A stretch of 64,000 nt of DNA from assembly GCF_023703795.1 (NCBI RefSeq), contig NZ_CP098520.1:1-64000 (forward strand), written 5' to 3'. Both the position numbers and the translations under genes were made by a program. Source of the DNA: Haloplanus sp. HW8-1 (GTDB lineage Archaea > Halobacteriota > Halobacteria > Halobacteriales > Haloferacaceae). Shown in pieces: positions 50,131-58,502 of this stretch; position 1 is the stretch's first letter, and each line of letters starts with the position of its first letter. The notes beneath the pieces were generated by a model. It did not search any database. It worked only from the letters and a program-made list of their open reading frames with translations, and was not told the origin of the DNA.

Positions 50131-52043
50131 GATGGTGTTTTGAGCATGTCATGGTCAAAGGCTTCTAGTGACAACTTCTCGGGAGTCTCGATGTGTTGTC
50201 TTTCGACGGATCGCACGCCAGCCGCACGTTGCGTGGCCAGTCTATGATACGACACCGCTGTACGATCGAACGTCGCTCGCTGGGCTGGAATCAGATATCC
50301 GGACAGTCTCGGCGACGTGGTTCGATCACGAAAGCCACGACTCGGTCGAGGGGTTCGTCTGTGCACTCCCCCTGGCCTACTTCCGGTTCAGCGCCCACGA
50401 CCGATATGAGGGGTCGCCACGCTACCGGATGGACACCCTCTTTCGGGTGTTTGTACTGAAAGAACTCCACGGGTGGGAGCACGAAACAGCACTCGTCAAC
50501 TACCTCGGGACCCGTCCTGAACTCTGCGAGCAACTCGGTTTCGAGACGATTCCAGACCAGTCGACACTGTGGCGAAGCTGGCACGAGCGGTTTACCATTG
50601 ACCTCAGGGAGACTGTCGAGACGGCGGCTCGAACGATCCTCATCAAAGCCCAGGATGCGGGTGTTGAGGTTCCGCGTGAACCGACACAAAAGCCCCGATA
50701 CCACGGGAACGAGTCCGGTGAGTCAGACCCGGATGATCAAACTACGTTGGAGCAGGCAGAGAAGATTACCGACCACGTCAGCCGCATCGTGTTCCCGGCG
50801 TTTTCGTTGGACCGTGGGGACGGCTGTGAGATCCACGAGAACGCCTACTTGGGCTTGCAGACCTATCTCGGACTCCGTGAGAGACTGGCTGCGAACGAGG
50901 GCGCTCGTAGCTTCACCTACGAGTCGACTCGGGAACGGACACCGCTGGGCCACGCCCATCGCGAGCAGATTCGAGACCTCTCGATTGAACAGGTTCGCGA
51001 GATGTACCGGCAGGCCGTCAACAGGCTCCTGAGCGAAGTCGCGGAGACAGAGGAGTTCTTCCGAGCCGGGATCGTCGCAATCGATATCACCGAGGCTGAC
51101 CCGTTCACCGGCGATAGAACGGGCCACGAAGACGAAATCATCGGCACCAAGGAGAAAACTGACGAGTACGCCTACCAGTGGGCTACCGTCCAGTTAGTCG
51201 GGAATGCCGTTCCGATTGTACTGGACGCACGGCCAGTTCGAAAGGGAGAGTCCCGCTTGGAAATCGTCAAGGACCTCTTGGATTCTGCTGAAGAGATGGT
51301 ACACGTTGATAACGTGTTGATGGATCGGGAGTTCGACAGTCAGCACGTCCTGGAGATGCTCAGCCAGCGTGGCCTGTCGTATGTCGTTCCCAAGCGGATG
51401 CAGTCCAGCGAGAAGGCTCAGGCGAAGCGGTTGCTTCAGCGCGACCAAGACCGATACGAGACTGACCGAAAGCTCCACCTCGGGAAGAACGAATGGCACG
51501 AAACGACGCTGATCTACCGCCGGAAAGAAGACTCCGAGCAGGACGACCATCGGCAGTACTCGGTGTTTATGACGAATTGCGGGAGCGGGCATCTCACGGA
51601 GTACGGTTACCGGTGGGAGATTGAGAGCGGCTACAGATCGATAAAGCGGTTCATGGCGGCGACGACATCGAAAGATTTCGGGCTACGGTTCTTCTACTTC
51701 GCATTCGCCTGTCTGTTATACTCGATCTGGCGAGCTGTCGATCTGCTCGTGCAGGTTGAGTTGACTGGTGAGTACGAACATTCGCCGATCGTAACAGCCG
51801 ACAACACGCTGACGCTGCTGAAGAAGGAGACTGGAATTGGGTAGAGAGACACTCTGTTTAGGTTAGCGCGCCGTCTGAGTGGCTACACTGTTGGAAGTCG
51901 CGAAAATTCGTCCATACGATTGGAAGTATGACAGGAATGACCGCTTGGGGAGTGATTTGAGGTGGTCTGCGTTGACTGACCCGGCCAAATTCACGCATCA
52001 CAGCCCCGCTGAACCCGGTATAGTCTCAACTTCCCAGCAGAAA
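50131..52043 (+). mobile_element. IS4-type insertion sequence, copy B
   Basis: Same element as copy A, in the same orientation. The right tail is conserved to CAGAAA at 52043, and left similarity begins near 50131. It lies between the Bat-like gene and the integrase. Confidence 0.7.
50168..51844 (+). CDS. IS4-like DDE transposase, copy B
   Basis: This 558-aa protein with a GTG start has the same DDE motifs and exact IS4 Y(2)R(3)E(6)K signature as copy A, and an intact frame. Differences are spread throughout, mostly in the N-terminal half, so the copies did not arise by very recent duplication. With copy A it brackets a 17.5-kb segment. No other gene is in the element. Confidence 0.92.
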   Translation: MTTSRESRCVVFRRIARQPHVAWPVYDTTPLYDRTSLAGLESDIRTVSATWFDHESHDSVEGFVCALPLAYFRFSAHDRYEGSPRYRMDTLFRVFVLKELHGWEHETALVNYLGTRPELCEQLGFETIPDQSTLWRSWHERFTIDLRETVETAARTILIKAQDAGVEVPREPTQKPRYHGNESGESDPDDQTTLEQAEKITDHVSRIVFPAFSLDRGDGCEIHENAYLGLQTYLGLRERLAANEGARSFTYESTRERTPLGHAHREQIRDLSIEQVREMYRQAVNRLLSEVAETEEFFRAGIVAIDITEADPFTGDRTGHEDEIIGTKEKTDEYAYQWATVQLVGNAVPIVLDARPVRKGESRLEIVKDLLDSAEEMVHVDNVLMDREFDSQHVLEMLSQRGLSYVVPKRMQSSEKAQAKRLLQRDQDRYETDRKLHLGKNEWHETTLIYRRKEDSEQDDHRQYSVFMTNCGSGHLTEYGYRWEIESGYRSIKRFMAATTSKDFGLRFFYFAFACLLYSIWRAVDLLVQVELTGEYEHSPIVTADNTLTLLKKETGIG

Positions 52044-52227
52044 TTTTCGATATAGCAGCATACCGTTTATTAACTAAATCTGGATCCCTAAAACACGGTA
52101 TTTCTGCGTTAGTGGCTCTGTATCGTGCGTTTACCGAGTCATAGTTTCGAGATTCGAGTAGGTACTCTTAGTTCGATAAGAGTACGTACTTTCAAGCAGG
52201 TGGCCGCCGTCTACCAAAGCGAATCCC
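51845..52227. other. IS tail and AT-rich region before the integrase
   Basis: The first 200 bp are the conserved IS tail. Then comes AT-rich DNA with the inverted repeat GTACTCTTA-GTTCGA-TAAGAGTAC at 52161-52184, a likely operator or attachment-related site for the recombinase gene. Confidence 0.5.
52161..52184. repeat. 9-bp inverted repeat upstream of the integrase
   Basis: GTACTCTTA and TAAGAGTAC are exact complements around GTTCGA. It is located 120 bp before the integrase start. Confidence 0.5.
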
Positions 52228-52302
52228 ATGACTCCACCCGACATCCCAGGTATTCCCGCCCAGATAGCCCTCGAAGCACGGTTCCACGGAGGCGGTGAGT
52301 GA
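52228..52302 (+). CDS. 24-aa leader peptide before the integrase
   Basis: The ATG at 52228 opens a short frame (MTPPDIPGIPAQIALEARFH, then GGGE and TGA) that ends 1 nt before the integrase ATG. The tight junction GAGTGAGATG suggests translational coupling. Whether the peptide is made is unknown. Confidence 0.35.
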   Translation: MTPPDIPGIPAQIALEARFHGGGE

Positions 52303-52303
52303 G

Positions 52304-53545
52304 ATGAGTTCTTCTGGCAACGGCCAGGGCCACACGGACGGCCAGGATGATCGGCCGGTCGAGGTCGCGGACGTCGTCGAGGATTACCTCACGGACAAGG
52401 GCAAAGGAGCGGAAGGAAAGAGCGGGACGTACAGGAGGGATGCAAAACGCGAACTCGACCGCTTTCTCACTTTCCTCGAACATGAGCGCCCGCGTTCGCC
52501 TACGACATTCGAGGAGCTGACTATCCGGGATATCCGCCAATACGCTCGCCATCTCGGGACACAGGATTGGACTGAAAGCACGAAGCAGAACTATTACGCC
52601 CACATTTCAGCGTTCTGCGGATGGGCAGTACGCGAGGGATATCTCGACGAGAATCCGGCGTTAAAATCACGGGCGAAAGAGCCACTTCCAGAAGACGACG
52701 GACGTAAGACCGAGCGCCAACAGGCGTGGTCACCCGAGCAGCGAACGGCACTCCTGAAGTACGTCGACGAACAGGCACACGAAGCCATCGACGAAGTAGG
52801 TGAGAACCGCTACGAGGCGATCAAAGCGTGTCGCGACCGGGCGCTCGTCTATCTCCTGTGCTTCTCGGGCGTCCGCGGCGCGGAAGTCCTAGGCGATGTC
52901 GCCGACGCCCGGCGCGGTCGCGACGGTCTCCGGTGGTCGGACGTTTCCCTCGAGGACAACACAATCACCGTCCTCGGGAAGAAGGGTGAATGGAGCGATA
53001 GGGCTGTCCCACCGTCTGCGATCCCGTCACTCGAACGCCTCCGGTCAGTACTGAACCCATCGAGTGACGACTGGCCCGTGTTCACGACGCTGTCGTATCC
53101 CACCCTTGTCGAGACGTTCAAAGACGAACTCGTTGAGCGGGACTATACGCGCAAAGAGGCTGAAAGTCTGCATCGCGAGCGGGTGAACGATGGGGACGTC
53201 TCGATGATCGAACTCTGTGTCGAGTACGATGTCGACCCTCCGGCGTTGACGACCCACAGCGCACGGCGGATTTTGCAGCGACTCACAGAGGACGCAGACA
53301 TCGAGTTGGATGACGACAAACACGGCTATCTGGCGCCGCACGGCGCTCGTCGGGGAGCTGGCGAGGTGATGGTTCGGGAGTTCGGGTACACGGAGGCTGC
53401 ACGACACCTAGATAACTCCGAGGAGGTGGTTCGCGAGCACTACTCACATATCGAGGCGAGTGAACGCGCTCAGATGGCTGAGACGGCGTTTCAGAATCAG
53501 CGACCTAGCCAGAAAGATGTGCCCGACCAGGACTCCGACGGGTAG
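52304..53545 (+). CDS. Tyrosine recombinase/integrase (XerC/D-like)
   Basis: This 413-aa protein has an N-terminal SAM-like DNA-binding domain (residues about 20-120; YRRDAKRELDRFLTFLEHER) and a catalytic domain with Arg in FSGVRGAEVLGD (about residue 192). The H-x-x-R box is APHGARRGAGEVM (about 350) and the nucleophilic Tyr is in VVREHYSHIEASER (about 382). The second conserved His lies near LTTHSARRIL. Such enzymes integrate and excise haloarchaeal proviruses and plasmids. An alternative GTG start at 52295 would overlap the leader stop. It probably mobilises the 52-64 kb element; no att site in a tRNA was found. Confidence 0.9.
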   Translation: MSSSGNGQGHTDGQDDRPVEVADVVEDYLTDKGKGAEGKSGTYRRDAKRELDRFLTFLEHERPRSPTTFEELTIRDIRQYARHLGTQDWTESTKQNYYAHISAFCGWAVREGYLDENPALKSRAKEPLPEDDGRKTERQQAWSPEQRTALLKYVDEQAHEAIDEVGENRYEAIKACRDRALVYLLCFSGVRGAEVLGDVADARRGRDGLRWSDVSLEDNTITVLGKKGEWSDRAVPPSAIPSLERLRSVLNPSSDDWPVFTTLSYPTLVETFKDELVERDYTRKEAESLHRERVNDGDVSMIELCVEYDVDPPALTTHSARRILQRLTEDADIELDDDKHGYLAPHGARRGAGEVMVREFGYTEAARHLDNSEEVVREHYSHIEASERAQMAETAFQNQRPSQKDVPDQDSDG

Positions 53546-53579
53546 CACTCATCGATCCACTGTGCCCCAGTCGGTAGCG

Positions 53580-53929
53580 ATCTTAATGTCTGTCATAGTA
53601 GTGCTAACATGTTGAATGTTCAAAATGTAGTTACCGTGAATAATGGAAATAGTGTAACAAATAGTACTAACAGCAATAGCCTTTTTAACGGTAATATCGC
53701 TAATAACGGTACTACTGACAATAGTAGTGATAATGATAATACCGCATATACTGTTAAAATCGGTATTACCGTTATCATTGTCGCATCAGAATAGGCCCTA
53801 CATAGGTTAAAATGCCGAATTGGAGAAATAGAAGCAGATCAATAATAGCATTATTAACGGTAGTACCGTTCTGAACGGTAATCGTCTGACGAACAATTAT
53901 AACGGTATGAATTCAATTTGAGGGTAGTT
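53580..53929. repeat. AT-rich iteron cluster (TAACGGTA) upstream of the second parA
   Basis: At least seven copies of the 7-bp core AACGGTA occur in either orientation: TAACGGTA at 53686, 53704, 53855 and 53900, TACCGTTA at 53767, plus TACCGTT at 53864 and AACGGTA at 53874. GC content is far lower than in the neighbouring genes. It fits a centromere (parS) or replication-origin iteron array. The Asn/Thr/Ser-rich open frame here is an artefact of the repeats. Confidence 0.6.
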
Positions 53930-54814
53930 ATGACCGACACCTACCCAGAAGTACTCGCCATCTCGTTTCAGAAGGGTGGCACTGGCAAGACATTCACCTC
54001 GTTGAACATTGCGGGCGGTCTTGCAGCTCGCGGCTTCAACGTGCTTGCCATCGACCTTGACCCACAGGGCACTCTCACCGCAAACCTTGGGAAGCGAGAC
54101 CTCTACAAAGACCTGAACGCGCTCTCACTAGATGAAATCCTTTTAGATCCGAAAAGTTGGGATAATGTGAACGACCTCATCCACACCGACCACGAAGAGT
54201 TCGATCTTATCCCCAGCAACCAGAGTTATAATGGAAATAAAACACCCCTAGACTCGGCTGATGCCGGCGAGAACCGATTGGGGCGACTCTTAGAACGACT
54301 TGAAGACGACTATCACTACGTTGTCTGTGATTGCCCACCGGATTTCTCACCATACGCGAAGAACGCGGTCACGGCCGGCGAGAAGATCGTCGTGCCGATG
54401 GAGCCGGAGACGGAGATGCCGCATTCGACAGATCTGTTGTTCGACCAATATGAGGTCCTTGGAATGATGCACGATCTCGAGATTCAGTATCTCGCATTCC
54501 TGATGACGGTTAACTCGACGAAGATGACCAACGAGAACAAGCGAATGGTCGAGTGGTTCAATGAAACTTTCGACGAGAAGGGCGTTATTACTGACCATCG
54601 AGCGGCGTTCGCGAGGGCCAAAAAGAGCCAGCAGTCAATCTACGCTCACCCAGAATCGCTCCGGAACGACGAAGTCGAACGATACGACGAACTCCTTCAA
54701 TTGATTCTTAAGCAGACATCACCACCGACGCTTGGATTGGATGTTGAAGCGGCAAAGGCGATGACCGTCGAAGATATTCGCGCTGTGGCGGCCGACCAAG
54801 AGGTGGAAGCATGA
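53930..54814 (+). CDS. ParA-family partition ATPase, second copy
   Basis: This 294-aa ATPase has the deviant Walker A QKGGTGKTFT near residue 14, A' region AIDLDPQGTLTANL near 41 and Walker B YVVCDCPPDFSPY near 127. It differs clearly from the ParA at 72-938 (DPQG versus DLAGKQG) and belongs to another ParA subfamily. The ATG at 53930 follows an iteron cluster. The next gene overlaps by 4 nt. It partitions or stabilises the 52-64 kb element or an integrated plasmid (inference). Confidence 0.93.
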   Translation: MTDTYPEVLAISFQKGGTGKTFTSLNIAGGLAARGFNVLAIDLDPQGTLTANLGKRDLYKDLNALSLDEILLDPKSWDNVNDLIHTDHEEFDLIPSNQSYNGNKTPLDSADAGENRLGRLLERLEDDYHYVVCDCPPDFSPYAKNAVTAGEKIVVPMEPETEMPHSTDLLFDQYEVLGMMHDLEIQYLAFLMTVNSTKMTNENKRMVEWFNETFDEKGVITDHRAAFARAKKSQQSIYAHPESLRNDEVERYDELLQLILKQTSPPTLGLDVEAAKAMTVEDIRAVAADQEVEA

Positions 54815-55293
54815 GTGACGATCCCTCTGAAGACGACTTTGAGGCACAGATGAGCGATGTTTCAGAGCGGGCACAGAAGCTCGGAGTCTCCGGTTCGGAC
54901 CCAAGCTCGAGTTCGGGCGCTGAATCGTTGCCCGAAAATACCACGGGTGACACTGAGGAGATAGCCGAAGTGGATTCTGATGATCCATCGGCTGCTCAGC
55001 AGGCAGTTGAACAAGAGTCACGCACGACTGGAGGACCTGATACCCACGAATACCCGAACCCAGATAGGGAGCTGGGAGCGCTTGCTGATGTCTATGTAAA
55101 TAATAACGTATTCCTCTCACCCGAGGTCGTCGACGCCGTTGAGGGTCTCTGGGATGACGTCGAGTATGAATGGAAGAAGTCTCACGACACAGAACTCAAC
55201 AAGAACTGGGACTTCTACATGGCCTGCTTCCGGGTCATCTTAGACAATCCCAATCTCATCCGTGACGAACTTGGTATGGACACTGAGGAGTAA
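54811..55293 (+). CDS. Acidic ParA-partner protein
   Basis: This 160-aa protein overlaps parA by 4 nt (ATGA). The first 80 residues are disordered and very acidic. The C-terminal 75 (VYV...NNNVFLSPEVVDAVEG, LWDDVEYEWKKSHDTELNKN) form a helical domain. No known DNA-binding motif is seen; by context it is the ParB-equivalent adaptor for the AACGGTA repeats. The region downstream also contains GGTAAC/TACCGT words. Confidence 0.75.
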   Translation: MSDDPSEDDFEAQMSDVSERAQKLGVSGSDPSSSSGAESLPENTTGDTEEIAEVDSDDPSAAQQAVEQESRTTGGPDTHEYPNPDRELGALADVYVNNNVFLSPEVVDAVEGLWDDVEYEWKKSHDTELNKNWDFYMACFRVILDNPNLIRDELGMDTEE

Positions 55294-55490
55294 TCTCAGC
55301 GTTCTCTCCTGGCCAATAATATCACTTGTTTATGTGTTCGGTATATAGGTGTGAACACTCATATTGGTAACAGTGGTAGTAACGTTAGTATGATTAATAC
55401 CGTAGATACCGCAAACAACTATGCGGCCAGTGAGTTAGAGACTTCGCGAATCGATATCAAGATCTCGGGTTGTAGAGGTGGCGATAGGCA
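55294..55490. other. AT-rich spacer with partial iteron words
   Basis: Holds GGTAACAGTGGTAGTAACG and ATACCGTAGATACCGC, resembling the upstream iterons. No gene is seen. Confidence 0.4.
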
Positions 55491-55547
55491 TTCTAAACGA
55501 AAAGCAGCGCGAGTTCCCTGCCCCATCGTGGGCGGGGGTGGGGCGCG

Positions 55548-55958
55548 TCACTCCGGCGCGTGTTCCGTCTCTTCGATATACCGCTCAACCACTTCCTCCG
55601 ACACCGCACCTGTCGTTCCCACGTAGTACCCAACCTTCCAGAATCCGCCACCCCAGAAATACGACTCCCGAATCTCGGGATACCGCTCCAGCAAGTGCTT
55701 ACCCGAGTACGACTTGAACTGCCGAGCGAGGTCGGCTGGACTGTGTTTTGGGTCGCACTAGACGAACAGGTGTACGTGGTCGTCTGCAATCTCCAACGCC
55801 AGAATTTTGTGCCCGAAGTGGTCGGAAGTCTCACCAAACAACTCTCGCACATCGTCTTCAACCACGTTGAGAACCGGGTGACGGTACTTGTGACACCAGA
55901 CAAAATGATACTTACAGGAACTAACCGAATGTGCATGACTGCGGTACTCCTCTATCTC
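55548..55958 (-). pseudogene. IS200/IS605 TnpA (Y1 HUH transposase) with amber codon
   Basis: The frame reads EIEEYRSHAHSVSSCKYHFV, then WCHKYRHPVLNVVEDDVREL, ADDHVHLFV, stop TAG at 55758-55760, then CDPKHSPADLARQFKSYSGK and WGGGFWKVGYYVG to the end at 55548. HVHLF supplies the HUH histidines, and the Tyr helix is SEEVVERYIEE-like. One GAG-to-TAG change would explain the stop. No in-frame ATG is found at the start. It is non-functional unless suppressed. TnpB on the other strand is intact. Confidence 0.85.
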
Positions 55959-55999
55959 TAATCCCTATATTTATGATGAGTTAGAACGATTGTCAAAGC

Positions 56000-57304
56000 A
56001 TGGGTGAAGAAGCCACGAAGACGATCCGGACGCGCCTCCACATAGCGTCTGGTGAACGATCGTGGCTTCACAACGCCCGCCTCGCCTCACGCGAGATCTT
56101 CAACCAAACCATCCGCCTCAAACAACAAGGGTACAATCGCACCGAGATACAGAAGGGGGTTGACCGCAACGACTTCCTACGGAACAACAAGTGCGCGGTC
56201 GTCGGCAAAGCCCTCCAAACATGGGACTCCTACCAATCACTCAAAGACTGGTGGGAGAACCAAGACGACCCTGACGGAGGGAAGCCGACTCCGCCGAGTA
56301 CGGACAAATCTGGTGCGTATCCACTTGTGATGGCGCACACGGAAGGCTACCGCCTCACCGTGGACGACGACACGAACCGCGTCCAGTTCCGCATCAGCCC
56401 GAAACCCTACAAGAACGTGAACGGACACCTGCGCGGCGAACCAGACGCAATGGACGAACTGCGAGACGCCCTCACGTCGGACGAGGTGGATGTTGGGCAG
56501 GCCGAACTCCTGTACCGCGATGGCGTGTATTACTTACACGTCACGGTTACACGCGTGTTCGACGTGCCCGAACCCGATACCGCCGATACGGTAGTCGGTG
56601 TGGACATCAACGAGCGCAACGTCGCACTCACCGCCTTCGACCGCGAGACGATGCGGACGAAGGGAACACTCGTCCTCGACTACGGATGGGTTAAGCAGGA
56701 ACGCCAACGCTACCACACGATCACGAAACGCTGTCAGGAACACGGCAAGACAAGTATTCATCGGAAACTCGGTGACAAGGAGGAGCGGTTCACCGAGTGG
56801 GTGTTGCATCGGCTTTCCCGTGCTGTCGTGGAGCTCGCAGAGCAGTTCTCGAATCCGGTTATCGTGTTCGAGGATATGAGCGGTATCCGCGACGAAATCA
56901 AGTACGGAACATATATGAACCGCCGGTTGCACAAACTGCCGTTCCACAAGTTCGAGAAGTTTGTCTCGTACAAGGCGACGTGGCGAGAGATTCCTACGGA
57001 TACGGTAGACGCGTACTACAACTCGAAGACGTGTTCGTGCTGTGGTGAACGTGGCAGTCGGCAGGGACGGCGGTTTCGGTGTACGAACGACGAGTGTGAT
57101 GTAGCGCAAGACCACGCCGACCGGAATGCCTCAGTGAACATCGCGTGGCGCGAGAAGGCGAAGCTCGACGGTGACGAATCGAATTACCGGACTCACAAAA
57201 CCCAACCGCAGGTTCGGTTGGTGCGTCTGTCCGGGTCGGGGCGTGTAAGCCGCCCAACCTCATCCCGCTCGCTTGCCGAGCAGGGAGTGTTAGCGCACGA
57301 CTGA
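56000..57304 (+). CDS. tnpB: TnpB (IS605 OrfB-type RNA-guided nuclease)
   Basis: This 434-aa protein has the RuvC-like residues Asp in GVDINERNVALT (about residue 198), Glu in VIVFEDMSGIRDEI (about 287) and Asp in DHADRNASVNIA (about 375), and the zinc ribbon CSCCGERG...CTNDEC. The RuvC core is complete and the frame open. The 3' end and downstream hairpin should encode the omega-RNA. It belongs to a different subfamily from the TnpB at 9342. TnpA next to it is dead, so TnpB may persist as a nuclease with a host-beneficial or selfish homing role. Confidence 0.92.
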   Translation: MGEEATKTIRTRLHIASGERSWLHNARLASREIFNQTIRLKQQGYNRTEIQKGVDRNDFLRNNKCAVVGKALQTWDSYQSLKDWWENQDDPDGGKPTPPSTDKSGAYPLVMAHTEGYRLTVDDDTNRVQFRISPKPYKNVNGHLRGEPDAMDELRDALTSDEVDVGQAELLYRDGVYYLHVTVTRVFDVPEPDTADTVVGVDINERNVALTAFDRETMRTKGTLVLDYGWVKQERQRYHTITKRCQEHGKTSIHRKLGDKEERFTEWVLHRLSRAVVELAEQFSNPVIVFEDMSGIRDEIKYGTYMNRRLHKLPFHKFEKFVSYKATWREIPTDTVDAYYNSKTCSCCGERGSRQGRRFRCTNDECDVAQDHADRNASVNIAWREKAKLDGDESNYRTHKTQPQVRLVRLSGSGRVSRPTSSRSLAEQGVLAHD

Positions 57305-57350
57305 GGGAATTAGAAAAGCCTCGGGCGCGGTGGCCCGAGGCTGTTTACGT
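57280..57350 (+). ncRNA. Putative omega-RNA 3' region / right end of the IS605 element
   Basis: The end of tnpB runs into the strong hairpin AGCCTCGGGC-GCGGTG-GCCCGAGGCT and TTTAC. This is the expected position of the guide scaffold; the guide would be the bases just after TTTAC. Confidence 0.45.
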
Positions 57351-57654
57351 GAGTCCCACAATCATCAGCTGAGTCTCGTCGATCCTCCCCTGGAACAGCC
57401 TATCGGCTGTCGATTGGGCCAAAGGATATACCATGTGAGTCAGTATATTCAACTCCGACAGGACTACGACACCCGGTCAGGAACGTCTGCGCGGACGAGT
57501 GACAGGTTCGCTCCCGTTAGAATGAGAGTGGGCTTCGTCACTCAGGCACTTCTTGGAGGGTGTTCCCCTGTGGCCGGTGCTTTTGGAGGAGTACGGGCCA
57601 CTACGCAGCAGACGTCTCCGGTAAGTGTCGTAGTTTTGAACCTGTTGGCATAAT
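57351..57654. other. Intergenic region without a confident gene
   Basis: Frames here have non-haloarchaeal amino-acid composition. I see no conserved motif; it is probably flanking DNA of the IS insertion. Confidence 0.4.
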
Positions 57655-58200
57655 TTAACAGAGATCTGGTAAGAGTATCCTACTCTCGTCGAGGTCGTAT
57701 CCTTCTGCAATGCTGACCTCCAGGAGGACCTCTACGAGGAACTCGAGGTCATGGATCTCCTGGTCGAGCTGGGCGCGTTCGAGTTCGCGAGCGAGGAGGG
57801 CATCGAGAAGATGCTGTTTGAGGATAGTGGCTTCTGCTGACCGAATCGCGTGAATCTCTTCGTCGGTTAACGCTGATTGAGTGGTATTGGGGAGCTTCCC
57901 ATCAGGTCTGGGGACGAGGCCGGCTTGAATGTCAGTACGAACGCGTCGGTAGTGTTTGCAGCCACCTTCCGGTGGCTCATCGAGGCACGTACAGGTTCGT
58001 TGGAGTACGTCGACCTCGTAGATGCCCCCGGACGCCGATCGAACCTCGTAGATGCCACCCTGTCGGAGCAACGAGACGTCCATCTCTTGAGTCTGTGCCC
58101 GGCCCTCACGTCGGATTGCGGCGTTCTCAATAGACGGTGTCGATTCTTCTACTGGGTTGGAATCGGATGCTGCTGTTGCCATCGGGATATCGGTCTCCAT
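57655..58200 (-). CDS. SWIM zinc-finger protein
   Basis: This 181-aa protein carries the SWIM motif CTCLDEPPEGGCKHYRRV (C-x-C-xn-C-x-H) at about residue 80-95, then a charged helical C-terminal half with a long coiled-coil stretch (LLDALLARELERAQLDQEIH). The motif is preceded by a 10-residue imperfect tandem repeat (GGIYEVRSAS, then GGIYEVDV). SWIM domains bind DNA or proteins and accompany mobile elements and recombination factors. The start METDIP at 58200 is preferred; MATAAS at 58182 is possible. It is divergent from the CoiA-like gene across a shared operator region. Confidence 0.85.
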   Translation of the reverse strand: METDIPMATAASDSNPVEESTPSIENAAIRREGRAQTQEMDVSLLRQGGIYEVRSASGGIYEVDVLQRTCTCLDEPPEGGCKHYRRVRTDIQAGLVPRPDGKLPNTTQSALTDEEIHAIRSAEATILKQHLLDALLARELERAQLDQEIHDLEFLVEVLLEVSIAEGYDLDESRILLPDLC

Positions 58201-58502
58201 GGGACGACGACACGTCGAGATGCTACACACGACTGGCAGGTGCCTCTAGTGTCGCCCCTCTACGCTCCGGGGGGAAAACAAAAATGGCGGGTAGAACCAG
58301 CCGGTTCGGCTGGAGGGGTGATTTGTCCTACGTTACAATCTCGGCTATATCGTTTGGATAGTTACGTAGGACAGTCGCCTACTGCGGCGAACGGACGGGT
58401 TTTCGGGGGGTTGTCGGGTTGATACCCCGAGTGCTATTTTACCGCATGGCGCGAATTAGAACGTGAGCGATACCAGAAAACACCCCCGCCAAGAATCCCT
58501 TC
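58201..58502. promoter_or_regulatory. Divergent regulatory region with CCTACGTTAC inverted repeat
   Basis: GTCCTACGTTAC (58325-58336) and GTTACGTAGGAC (58361-58372) form a nearly perfect 12-bp inverted repeat around 24 nt containing CTATATCG. A similar pair lies at 61429-61463. A likely operator for an element-encoded regulator. Confidence 0.6.

Larger units (their letters stand above)
55490..57352. mobile_element. IS605-type element with divergent tnpA (broken) and tnpB
   Basis: Divergently oriented tnpA and tnpB occupy most of the element. The right end has a 10-bp hairpin AGCCTCGGGC/GCCCGAGGCT and then TTTAC (57315-57345). The left end near 55490-55550 is G-rich with possible hairpins. 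Ends are approximate. Confidence 0.75.

Noticed and set aside
53609-53794. Asn/Thr/Ser-rich 61-aa open frame
   Set aside because: It is a by-product of the AT-rich AACGGTA repeats; no RBS and composition unlike any haloarchaeal protein.
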